From: Trichomonas vaginalis G3
Lineage: Eukaryota > Parabasalia > Trichomonadida > Trichomonadidae
DNA length: 64,000 nucleotides
Direction of reading: 5' to 3'
NCBI RefSeq assembly: GCF_026262505.1
Contig: NC_067206.1
Location: 806,001-870,000, forward strand
Both the position numbers and the translations under genes were made by a program. The number at the start of each line of letters is the position of its first letter. Within the stretch, counting starts at the first letter, position 1. Shown here in pieces: positions 29,473 through 38,748 of this stretch. The notes under the pieces are model-generated. The model was not told where the DNA came from, made no database searches, and saw nothing but the letters and a program-made list of their open reading frames with translations.

Positions 29473-29481
29473 AAAAGTGAC
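29473..29481 (-). promoter_or_regulatory. Initiator-like motif GTCACTTTT of the Vps8-like gene
   Basis: TCACTTTT fits the trichomonad initiator TCA(C/T)(A/T) and lies 25-33 bases before the ATG, within the short leaders usual in these organisms. A related GACACTTTT lies closer, at 29452-29460. The function is inferred from the known Trichomonas initiator. Confidence 0.5.
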
Positions 29482-30045
29482 AAATTTGAATCAAATCATA
29501 TCAGAAAACTCAATAATTTGAATGTTAACAATAAAATTTTCGTTGATAATCGTGATTAAATCTCCTAATATTTATGTTTGGATAGATATAATTAGCTTAT
29601 ATCTTTACAATTATAATCTTTTAATAAATTAAGGAATTTGAAAGTTTTTCCTCTTCCATTAAATCACACACATTATGTACTAATAAATGATTCTATGTTT
29701 GAAATTCCAAATTATTTTTGAAATTTATTTTTCGATCACAACATTCTAGAAAATTTCTTTGAAAATTGAATTTTTCTAAAAATTTTGGAAAAAATCGAGT
29801 GATAAAACTCAAAATTAAGAAATATTAGATAATGGATTTGCAATTATATTTAAAATTAATAGTTTTCACATATTAATTATTACATTGATACTTAAAATAA
29901 GGTAAATAATTTTTGGAATTTGGATAAATTATCATTTTAATGAGGATTAATAACACTTCTAAGTTACAATTAACTATATATAATGTCAAAAACGTATGAA
30001 ATTAGATAGAATATAAAGATAGATTTAATTTTACGAAAAAAACAA
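29482..30045. other. Intergenic DNA between Vps8-like and ABC genes
   Basis: About 560 bp of AT-rich sequence with many homopolymer runs. No gene or clear repeat is seen. Confidence 0.6.
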
Positions 30046-31683
30046 TTAATAAATAGAATATCGTCCATTACCTGTTAACTCTAATACATTCTTATGCCAT
30101 TTCCTAAGCTCTTTGTTGTGAGCAATAGTTATACAAGTGATATCTTTCTGAGCCAAAACTTTGAAAATTTCTTCTTCAAGTTTAGAAGGAATTGCAGAAG
30201 TTGCTTCATCAAGTAGCGCAAATGTTGGTCTGTGAACAAGTATTCTTGCAATTGCAACTCTCTGCTGCTCTCCTGGAGACAATCCGACCCACCAATCTTC
30301 GTCATCTCTTAATTTCAAATGTTCAATTTTCAGAAGTCTCAAAGTGTTTTGTATCTCAAACAAATCAACTTCATTTAGTTCTTTCGGAAATGCAATTGCT
30401 TCTTCAAGTGTCGCATTCCTTGGAACATATGGTCTTTGTGTCAAAATCATTGTCTTTTCTTCAGGAATTGTAACTTTCCCTGATTTAATAGGCCAAATTC
30501 CTCCTAAAACTCTGAAAAGAGATGATTTTCCAGCACCTGAAGGACCGACAATGAACAACGACTCTCCAGGTCTAACAGTCAAGTTCAGATCATTGATCAA
30601 ACTGTCTCCAGAAGGTCTCATCACTGTTGCATTTTCAAGAACAAAAGAATTTCCAAATTTGTTGATATTCACGTGTTCTGCTTGTTCTCTTAGTATAGAT
30701 AACAGCTCTTGTATACGTGTTGAGTATCCAGAAAGCTTGGAAAAGTCATTGATTACGTTCATTAATGAAGTAATTCCTGAAATTAACATAATTACTTCGA
30801 AACTTACTCTTCCCGTGAATTCTGCAAGGATAGAAGGATCTTCTGTTGCTGGTGCACATATGTAGATGCATAAATAAACCAATGCATTGCCAAAATACTG
30901 ACAAATGTTAACAACAATATTTAATATAATAGATGTGTTAGAAAGTTGCTTCTGAACAGAGAGAACTGATGCTAGACGATCTGATAACAACTTTTCTTCG
31001 GCGGATTGACCTCTAGAAAGTGCGATTGTCTCTGCATTTTCTTTGAGATTCACATGAGCAGTTCTGAAGTCTGCATTGGCAGCTTCAAACTTGTAAGTTA
31101 AGCGCACAATCGGAGACATTGCAAATCGAGTTGCGAAAAATGAAACTGTTGTAAATAAGAGTGTAATTAATAATGAATTTAAACCCATATCTTTAAATGT
31201 TGAGTAAGAGTAGTATGCTATTATAAGCGGAGATTGAGCAGCAGCAACAATAACTTTGATCGATGTTTCGCCGTAGTTTTCTATGTCTTGTGTAATGCGA
31301 CCATCAGGATTGTCGATGTGAGTGTCGTACATCAGTAAATCATAGAAGCTGTTTCCTGTCATGTAATCTTTGTGTATCTGTTGAACGAGTTTATCCCTAA
31401 ATCTTATTGATAATCTATCGCAGAGCCAAAGTTTGATGCCAAGAATCAAAACAGAACCTACAAGGAAGAATGCGTAAATGTATAAATCATGACCGAATTG
31501 CTTAGTGTCCTTTTTTGTAATATATTTCATTAATTTTGAAGGATACAAACCGGAATAGTTGCCAACAATTAGCTCACCAAGAGCAAATATCAATATAGTA
31601 CCCAAAATCAATGTCGAAAACCATGAAGAAGCATTCCAAAAAACGCGAAAAACATCAGTGATTCGCGTCTTGGATGCTTTCAT
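30046..31683 (-). CDS. ABC half transporter, subfamily D (ABCD4-like), 545 aa
   Basis: The N-terminal membrane part spans about residues 20-300, with hydrophobic segments and the ABCD hallmark NPDGRITQDIE and NADFRTAHVNLKENAETIAL. The nucleotide-binding domain follows: Walker A GPSGAGKSS (~382), signature LSPGEQQR (~465), Walker B FALLDEATS (~487) and the H-loop ITIAHN. ABCD proteins dimerise and move acyl-CoAs into peroxisomes or, for ABCD4, help lysosomal cobalamin export. Trichomonads have no peroxisomes, so a lysosomal or other endomembrane role is more likely. A 4-kb transposon lies 33 bp upstream of the ATG. Confidence 0.85.
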   Translation of the reverse strand: MKASKTRITDVFRVFWNASSWFSTLILGTILIFALGELIVGNYSGLYPSKLMKYITKKDTKQFGHDLYIYAFFLVGSVLILGIKLWLCDRLSIRFRDKLVQQIHKDYMTGNSFYDLLMYDTHIDNPDGRITQDIENYGETSIKVIVAAAQSPLIIAYYSYSTFKDMGLNSLLITLLFTTVSFFATRFAMSPIVRLTYKFEAANADFRTAHVNLKENAETIALSRGQSAEEKLLSDRLASVLSVQKQLSNTSIILNIVVNICQYFGNALVYLCIYICAPATEDPSILAEFTGRVSFEVIMLISGITSLMNVINDFSKLSGYSTRIQELLSILREQAEHVNINKFGNSFVLENATVMRPSGDSLINDLNLTVRPGESLFIVGPSGAGKSSLFRVLGGIWPIKSGKVTIPEEKTMILTQRPYVPRNATLEEAIAFPKELNEVDLFEIQNTLRLLKIEHLKLRDDEDWWVGLSPGEQQRVAIARILVHRPTFALLDEATSAIPSKLEEEIFKVLAQKDITCITIAHNKELRKWHKNVLELTGNGRYSIY

Positions 31684-31687
31684 GAAA

Positions 31688-31695
31688 AATGAACA
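31688..31695 (-). promoter_or_regulatory. Initiator-like TTCATTTT just upstream of the ABC gene
   Basis: On the reverse strand, GTTCATTTTTC precedes the ATG by a few bases and fits TCA(C/T)(A/T). It lies between the ATG and the transposon insertion at 31716-31721, so the initiator survived while everything further upstream was displaced by about 4 kb. Confidence 0.4.
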
Positions 31696-32127
31696 CTCTT
31701 ATGTTAAACCTCATAACAAATGTTACATATTAAGTTCTGTCAAAATGTAAGCTATTGAATTTCTTGAGAGGGAAATAATCGTCGAGGAAGTAAAAAGTGA
31801 CGGTTTAGGAAATATTATTAGAAATATGATAATAAATATATTTGGAAAAAAATATGTTTTTTTCAAAAATTGAAATGTTCATAGAATATTTTGAAATATG
31901 TAGGGAATTGAATTCGGTAATATATGATAAACAGGATTTTTAAATTTCAAGGAAAAATAGCTTTTGTGAATACTTTTGAGAACTCATATCAAAGATCATG
32001 ATTCAAATATATTAAAGAGCCAAAATATTAGAGATGAGTTCACAATCAAAATTTTACATTTTAATTATTTAGAAAAACGTATTAACCTCAATAAAAAAAA
32101 TATCTCAAAGATTAATAGTTAATTTAG

Positions 32128-32590
32128 GGTTTCCTAGCTATCTAGAGGGAATTGTTCCTTATGATGTATATATTTATAATGTATGCATCATAAGGAACAA
32201 TTCCCTCCTTAAAACGAGAAAACTTGTTCGAAATTGTTTATCATTTCGAACAAGTTTTCTCGTTTTTAATAACAAACTAAAGGCTATGAGGCACTGATTA
32301 TATATTAGTGCCTCATAGCCTTTAGTTCCCAGTAGATAGCTGGGAAACTTTCTCCAAATGATAAGTTATTTAGAGAAAGTTTCCCAGCTATCTAGAGGGA
32401 ATTGTTCCTTATGATGTATATATTTATAATGTATGCATCATAAGGAACAATTCCCTCGCTGAAGTGAGAAAACTTGTTCGCAATTGTTTATCATTTCGAA
32501 CAAGTTTTCTCGTTTTTAATAACAAACTAAAGGCTATGAGGCACTGATTATATATTAGTGCCTCATAGCCTTTAGTTCCCTGTAGAAAAG
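32128..32590. repeat. Second hairpin array, ~250-bp unit x1.8
   Basis: The unit repeats at a 250-bp distance (AGCTATCTAGAGGGAATTG at 32136 and 32386). Its palindromes have arms beginning GGGAATTGTTCCTTATGATG, CGAGAAAACTTGTTCG, AACTAAAGGCTATGAGGCAC and GCTGGGAAACTTTCTCC. Several arms are recognisably related to those of the array at 1986-3180, with paired changes on both arms. Confidence 0.92.
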
Positions 32591-32943
32591 ATCGAAATTT
32601 TATTCTGATTTTAACTGATCTATATTTCGCTTGCGTTATTTGAATCTTTTCTTTTGCATATGTCATTCCTTTCACTTTTCGAATTTCATTTGCCTGCATG
32701 CTCTCTCGTTTTGGTTGAAAATCAACTCAATCTTAAAATGAACTTCTTCATTCTTTACAATAAATTCAATTTTTTTCGAGATATATCTTTATCTACCCCT
32801 ATGTGAGCTGCATATTCTTTCTCGCTAAATTCTTTTGATTCTTCAGAGCTAAAAATCAAGTTTAATAAAAATAATGTTTATTCATAATTTTGAAAACCAA
32901 ATTCAAATTTGAATGAGAATTTTTGAAAAAAATATAGAATATT

Positions 32944-35408
32944 TCAATAGTTTGGAATCTCTTCAACTTCCCACTGCTTATTAACACATTTTTTCCAGAG
33001 CGGTTTATCATCCTTGGTCCATTTCTTAAATTTGTTGTAAACCTCTCTTGGAGTGTATGGTCGAACTCCAATTTTTGGATGAGCGCCATGTGGCATGTCA
33101 TTGTATTTTTGCCTGAATTCTTCCAATTCCTGATTGATGCTCTCAAATTCTGAAGACTTTGGAGCATTTTTGTCCAGTGATGGCCAGAGGCGTTCAATTT
33201 TGCCATTTTGACGTGGCATGTATGGAGCTGATTTTCTGATTTGAATGTCATAAGTACTCAAAAATTTTGTGAACTCTCCCTCATTTTCTTTACCGTTATC
33301 TGACCAGAAACAGAAAGGTGCTCCATATTTTTGAACTGTTGCAATTGCCACTTTTGAAGTTTCTGTTGAACTTTTGTTACGAAGCAATTTCAATGCTAAC
33401 AAATAACGACTTTTGTCATCAATTATTCCATAAACCGGTAAAGTTTCTGGTTCTTTCAAAAAATGAATATCCACATGCCAGATTGTATTTGGAAGAATTG
33501 CTTCATAATCCACATAATATGCTTTTGGATTACTTTTATCTTTTTCTTTGTAAATTCCCAGAAATTTTGCTGCCTTAATAACTGCATTGTAACTGATTTG
33601 AAATTGTTTTGGATTCATATTGAGAGTCCAATACAATTTTTGAACCCCACATTTGTAATTTTCATAAGAATTCTGAACCTTCAAAATTAATTCTGGAGTT
33701 AATTCCTCTTGTGGAGGACCACTTTTAATTTTTGGTGTACCACCGATTTCTTTGAATGCTTTTTTGAGAGTATTTCTTGAAATTTGTTTGAAAATTGTAA
33801 CATTTTGATAAGAATATGGAACTTTTTTCAAAACTGTTGCGTATGTTAACTCACCATAAGGATGTCAATTCGGAAAATTGTTTTCATTTTAGGAGAATAT
33901 AATTTTCCTTTTCGAAAATTTAAAAAGTGAGACGCGCAGGATTCGAACTTTTTTAAAAGTTGATTTAAATATATTCTAGTGTGGATTCTAAGGATAATAT
34001 CATATTTAAAATAAGAATATACTGGTTTAGGTGGTATAATTTTTTTCGATAAATTTGAGAGTATGTACGTTTAGGACATCAAAAGTGTCAATTCGCTCAG
34101 CGAAAGCTGAGCTAGCTTCGTTCTCGAAAGAATAGGGAAGGAGTGATACAGATGTTGACACATTCATATCATTTCAACAAATTTTGATCAAATTGAAATG
34201 CAATGAAATTCAATTCACTTCATATCCTTCAGTCAGTACATTGACATCCTTCTACATCACAATGATAACTCGTGCATCAATAGTTCTACAACTAACTCAG
34301 AAAAAACAAGATTTTCCTTCCAGCTTACAGCTTTTAAAAAGTTTCGATGATAAAAATCACTCTACTCTTGTTTATCGATATGTTGTGATAGTAGGTAAAC
34401 GTATTCTTATCGATATTAATAAAAATATTTTTACGAAAATCTGAACCAATTACAGAGTTATTCATAAAGTTTATGATAACTGTAATTACTTCATCTTTGT
34501 TTTATATTTGAATAAACAATTTAATTTAATTTGCATAATTTTTTTTAGTTGAAAGACAGGAAACTTAGTTGAGTTTGTATTATTTTTATCGTTCAATTCA
34601 TTGTATATGTGAGTGATCCAGATATTTAAGATATTTAGAAAAAAAAAATTATTAATTTGATTAACAAATTTTAATCAAAATAGCAAAAATCTATTTGATA
34701 GCTGTAAGCAAATAATAATTTCTATTTCAACCAAAATCACTTATTTTCATCTAAACGTATAAAATTGTCAATTTTATGAGAATAAATTTAAAATCTCATG
34801 AAATATAAAGGAGAGTAATATTTTTCAATTTTCTTTTTTTTTCTCTCAAATATTTTCTATTTGGAATTTTCTTGTTATCAAAAAATAATTTTAATATTTG
34901 TTTATTTCATTACATACAATAAAATTTTAAAAACTCTATTTCTTCACAAGAAAAATTTTTTCCTTCATATGAAGAAACATTTTGTTCTCCATTTGATGCT
35001 GAGTCTAAATCTCGATTTTTGAATTTTCTTCTTTCCAAATTTCTTTTTTCCAAATTAGAAGTTTAATTCAAATTTTCAATAGTTTATATATTTTCTCAAA
35101 CCGTCTTAGATTTTCTCACTTTTTAGGGATTTTCTCTCAAAATATACAAAAATAGTAATACCAATACATGTGTCTAATATACTTTAAAACCATCGTGATA
35201 AAATTCAAAAACGAAGAGTTCTTCTCTCCAAATTTTTTTCAAAATCAAAAAAATGAGATAAAAAACCCGTTTGGAAAATTCATTTTTAGCATTTGAGGAA
35301 TTTTCTCACTTTTCTTCCAAATTGACATCCTCACTCACCACTTTCAAGTTTTTCATACATATATCTTACCCATTCATTTGGAATACGAGGTCTCGAGTTT
35401 TCGTTCAT
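32944..35408 (-). pseudogene. DDE transposase (integrase-core, IS3/IS481-like), interrupted by a transposon
   Basis: The gene starts with ATG at 35408 (MNENSRPRIPNEWVRYMYEK), runs to the insertion at 35334-35340, and continues from 33856 to 32944 in the same phase when the 7-bp duplication is counted once. The two coding parts then total about 326 codons. The core has WHVDIHFL (first Asp), FWSDNGKENEGEF (second Asp) and PRQNGKIERLW (Glu), with an HTH-like N-terminal region (NVTIFKQISRNTLKKAFKEI) and a C-terminal YNDMPHGAHPKIGVRPYTP. The spacing fits IS3/IS481 and related eukaryotic transposases. No other damage is obvious in the coding part. Confidence 0.85.
33857..35333. mobile_element. Transposon without recognised genes, nested in the transposase gene
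   Basis: Ends: TAAGGATGTCAATTCGGAA at the left and, inward from the right, TGAGGATGTCAATTTGGAA. A 7-bp duplication CTCACCA flanks it (33850-33856 and 35334-35340). The frame of the surrounding transposase is continuous across the target, which confirms the boundaries. The 1477-bp interior has no credible gene: the forward frame at 34184 has no ATG start and no recognisable content. A small hairpin GCTCAGC-GAAA-GCTGAGC lies at about 34095-34112. Superfamily unknown. Confidence 0.9.
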
Positions 35409-35829
35409 TTTTTTTTACTTTACAAAACTGTTTATTTTTCAGAATTTTTAAATTTGAAAAAATCCATTCTATATCTGATACATAATATATTATTTTTCAA
35501 TCAAAATATTTTGATTATCATCTCAAAAGTGTTCTCAAAACCTAGTTTTTCTTATTTTGGATAATCTTAATATTTATATTATTATAAACTAATTGAACAC
35601 CATATGTTTTTGTATACTTTTACAAAAAAATTGATAGATTTGTGATACTTCCCCCGACGATAGAATTGAATAGCTTACATTTTGACAGAACTTAATATTG
35701 AACACAAATACATTAACATATAAACACTCTTTACTTCTATACATTTATATTGCCATAAAATATTAAATTTACAATTTAAGATTTATAACGATCATATCCG
35801 CAAATTTAACAAATATTATGATTTAGCAT

Positions 35830-36884
35830 TAAGGGTTTCGTTTTGCTAAAATTGTCACTTTTATAGCATATTTGTTTTTGGATGTTTTGCGAAACCAAAA
35901 AAAAAACTATGATATACAATGTGTGTGTAAAGAAAATACTTTATTTACTAGTTAAAAAATCATTTGGTATTGATCAAGTTATTTTTTCTGGATAAGATAT
36001 TATATGGATAATTGGATAGAAAATACAATTATATAATCTTGTACCTGGTTTAATTAAGCTAATTGTCATCAGAAACTTGTAATTTTTATGAATTTCAGAT
36101 TTTCTTTTCATTACTGCTTTTCTTAATAGGTCAAGTTCTTATTTACGTTATAAAGTATGATATTTACAAATATCAAGTTATCATGTTTTTTGAGAAATTA
36201 TGAGAAACAAACAAAAATGAAAAAGATAGGAATAGCAATGAATAGTGATGTGGGTATAGAAAATGTAAGAGATATGAATGCAAAGCAATCAGTATTTAGG
36301 ATATTGACCATAGATTTCGAAAAAAAATGCTGCATATTGAGCGAAAACTATGATTATATTATAAGGCTGTCATTTAAAGCATAATGAAACTATTCCCTTT
36401 TCATTTTAATCGAATAAGATAGTAAAGATTTTTGAATTAGCTAGAAACTGATGAGATGTTTTCACAAATCAGATTTTTAATCTCTATAATGCATAATTCA
36501 CTCAATATCTCAATTTTGATATTGCGAGATATTTTTGCTATCGGTTTCGCAATTTTGACACAATAGCAAGAGGGTTCTATAAGCATTATTATCAACGTAG
36601 AATCTGAATATCATATCAGAAAATGTCGCAAATCTGACATTTACCCGACAAAATAGCAAAAATAATTGAATACTTTTCGCAAAAACTTTAAAAATCGATA
36701 AAAATATGAAATATAGATATTAAAGAGACTTTTTATATAATATTCATAAAGATTTTCCAAAAATATGATACCGCAAAATTAAAAAAGTGACGTCTTGAGT
36801 GGAGTCAAAGGTCGAAATTGCTAGCTAAATGTTTTTTTAGCGAAATTGCGTATTGTACGTTTTTTTCGCAAAACGAAACCCTTA
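35830..36884. mobile_element. Transposon without recognised genes, 1055 bp
   Basis: Perfect 17-bp terminal inverted repeats TAAGGGTTTCGTTTTGC are extended by one mismatch and AAAA. A 7-bp target duplication TTAGCAT flanks it (35823-35829 and 36885-36891). GTCACTTTT occurs near the left end (35854) and as AAAAGTGAC near the right end (36784). The forward frame at 36157 (75 codons) has no recognisable domain. It lies 41 bp after the end of the ankyrin gene. Superfamily unknown; the T(A/G)AGG start and 7-bp duplication recall the nested element at 33857. Confidence 0.9.
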
Positions 36885-36925
36885 TTAGCATACAAAATAT
36901 ATATAATATATTAAATACAAAAAAT

Positions 36926-38416
36926 CTAATGATGAGCTCTTAGCATTTCCTTAATTTCATCACAAAAAGTATATTGCAATGCAGTCAATCCCTTTGGATC
37001 TTGGATCTCTGGGTTCGCTCCGTACTTCAAAAGCTTAATTGCAACCTTTGGCTGCCATTCTTTTGCAGCGTGCATCAAAGGCGTAGAACCATAGCTATCC
37101 TTAGTATCTGGCTTAACACCAAGCTCTAATAACTTGTCAATGACTTGGATCATTCCATTGAGGATTGCGAAAATGAGGGGGGTGACTCCCCCTACCATAA
37201 TTTCTTCTAAATCAGCACCGTTTTTTGCGAGTACTTCGAAAGCTTCGTAGCACCTGCTTTGAAGAGCGTTATACATAGGCGATACTCCTTTGTTGTTCTT
37301 TTTGTTTACATCTGCTCCTTTATCGATTAAAACCTGCATTACATCAGGGTGTCCTTTAAGAGCAGCCCACGCTAACGCTGTATTTCCCGCAATATCAGAA
37401 TGATCACAATTCGATTTTTCCTGGCATATATACTTCACTACGTCGATTGCTCCGTGACGAGCTGCTCTAATCAAAGCATTTGTTCCTTGTTTATCTTTCG
37501 CTGATACCTTTGCGCCTTTCGTTTCAAGGAATTTTACATATTCTACGTTGTTGTCGCCTGCTGCACGTAGCATTGGTGTCATTCCTCCTTCTGTTCTTTC
37601 TACAAGGAGATTCTTCGATGTTCCGAGCCATGCAAGGAACAGAGTGTTGTGAATACGAAGAGCGAGCTGTGTATCGTATGCAATTTTGTGAGAACCAATT
37701 ACATCTCTGAGAATATCGTTGTGATGGTATTCAATTATTGTATTTATGTAGTTTCTGAGTGAGATGCCTTTCTGTTGACACATATGAATGTAGTTCAAAT
37801 TTCCACTCATTGCAGCGTATTCTGCGACATCTTGGCCAAATGAGCATTCATTTGTAAGTAACCATTTGACAACACGATCTGAGTTGTAATACATAGCGAA
37901 TCCTAAGATTGGTGCTTCTTTATCTCCTAATTTCAATTTCATCTGGAAAATGCCTGCGTCAAGTGGAGAACCAATGACTCTATCCAAATCATCAGTCCTA
38001 ATATAATGTGATAAAGATGTCAGCGGATAGCCGCTAAGTAATTCTTCAGCACTTTGATCTATTCTTCCGCGTGTGGCTGAATATTTGAATGGTAATATTC
38101 CTTTTTTGACTAAGTAATAAACAAAATTGCAACCATTAAGCGGCTTAGGTGGTGGAGGTATCTGTTGAATAATTTGTGAAAGGAAAAACCAAGAATGAGG
38201 CCTATGCTCAGCGACATATGTAATTAACTTGTATGCAAAATGCAATCTATTATCTGGGAAATGTTCTTTTATCATGTCAATAGCTAATTTGATATGTTCA
38301 TCAAATGGATTAAACAAAATCTCTTCTAAACAATAGTAAATTTGTAGATCAGGGGCTTTTGAAATTAGAGAAACATTGAAACTATCGATAGACAAATCAT
38401 TCCTTGGTGTTTTCAT
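36926..38416 (-). CDS. Ankyrin-repeat protein, 496 aa
   Basis: The N-terminal ~250 residues match the helical region that precedes the repeats in the large trichomonad ankyrin family (DUF3447-type, inferred). From ~272 there are seven ankyrin repeats with the G-x-TPL-x-x-AA pattern, for example IAGNTALAWAALKGHPDVMQ and SYGSTPLMHAAKEWQPKVAI, the last one shortened. Ankyrin repeats bind protein partners; the partner is unknown. No signal peptide or membrane segment is seen, so it is probably cytosolic. The gene is divergent from unrelated AT-rich DNA and ends 41 bp from a transposon. Confidence 0.88.
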   Translation of the reverse strand: MKTPRNDLSIDSFNVSLISKAPDLQIYYCLEEILFNPFDEHIKLAIDMIKEHFPDNRLHFAYKLITYVAEHRPHSWFFLSQIIQQIPPPPKPLNGCNFVYYLVKKGILPFKYSATRGRIDQSAEELLSGYPLTSLSHYIRTDDLDRVIGSPLDAGIFQMKLKLGDKEAPILGFAMYYNSDRVVKWLLTNECSFGQDVAEYAAMSGNLNYIHMCQQKGISLRNYINTIIEYHHNDILRDVIGSHKIAYDTQLALRIHNTLFLAWLGTSKNLLVERTEGGMTPMLRAAGDNNVEYVKFLETKGAKVSAKDKQGTNALIRAARHGAIDVVKYICQEKSNCDHSDIAGNTALAWAALKGHPDVMQVLIDKGADVNKKNNKGVSPMYNALQSRCYEAFEVLAKNGADLEEIMVGGVTPLIFAILNGMIQVIDKLLELGVKPDTKDSYGSTPLMHAAKEWQPKVAIKLLKYGANPEIQDPKGLTALQYTFCDEIKEMLRAHH

Positions 38417-38748
38417 GGCGCAATTTAAAAAATTCTAATTGAATACCGAATTTATGAACAAATTCTTTTTGATTTTCCCAAAAATAGATGCTATAAGAAC
38501 CATTTTTTCAACATTAAAAAACGTTATTCGTATTCAAATTTTGAGAAGATTGAATGAATTGAATTTGACAAGCTCTTTACGCTCCAAAACGATTCATGAT
38601 ACGAGCATTAGAGAAAATACACATCCTGAGTTATCTCATCACATATATAAAGTAAAAACAACGCTTTCTTCAAACAAATTTGGTTTTCCAAATTTGATGT
38701 CGGCCAAACAAAAGAAAAAAAATACAATAATCTATAACATGGGTATTT
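38417..38748. other. Intergenic DNA, ~330 bp
   Basis: The upstream region of the ankyrin gene and the 3' flank of the ARM-type gene, both reverse. A forward open frame (38439-38900) has no ATG near its start, is Lys/Asn-rich and overlaps the end of the next gene; I do not consider it a gene. Confidence 0.5.

Larger units (their letters stand above)
31722..35703. mobile_element. IS3/IS481-like DNA transposon with hairpin array
   Basis: Terminal inverted repeats match over about 35 bp: inward from the left GTTACATATTAAGTTCTGTC, from the right GTTCAATATTAAGTTCTGTC, both continuing AAAATGTAAGCTATT. A 6-bp target duplication, ACAAAT, flanks it (31716-31721 and 35704-35709). Inside are a hairpin array (32128-32590) and a reverse-strand DDE transposase gene (32944-35408). 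A second transposon (33857-35333) is inserted in that gene; without it the element is about 2.5 kb. The placement in the IS3/IS481-like group rests on the transposase core. Confidence 0.85.

Noticed and set aside
33928-33948. TGAGACGCGCAGGATTCGAAC resembles the complement of a tRNA 3' end with T-loop
   Set aside because: The T-stem cannot pair and no D- or anticodon arm is present on either side; at most a 20-base remnant.
34184-34444. 86-codon forward open frame inside the nested transposon
   Set aside because: It lacks an ATG start in a normal context and has no recognisable content; AT-rich DNA gives such frames by chance.
36157-36384. 75-codon forward frame inside the 35830 element
   Set aside because: No domain, no initiator near the start, and composition like random AT-rich DNA.
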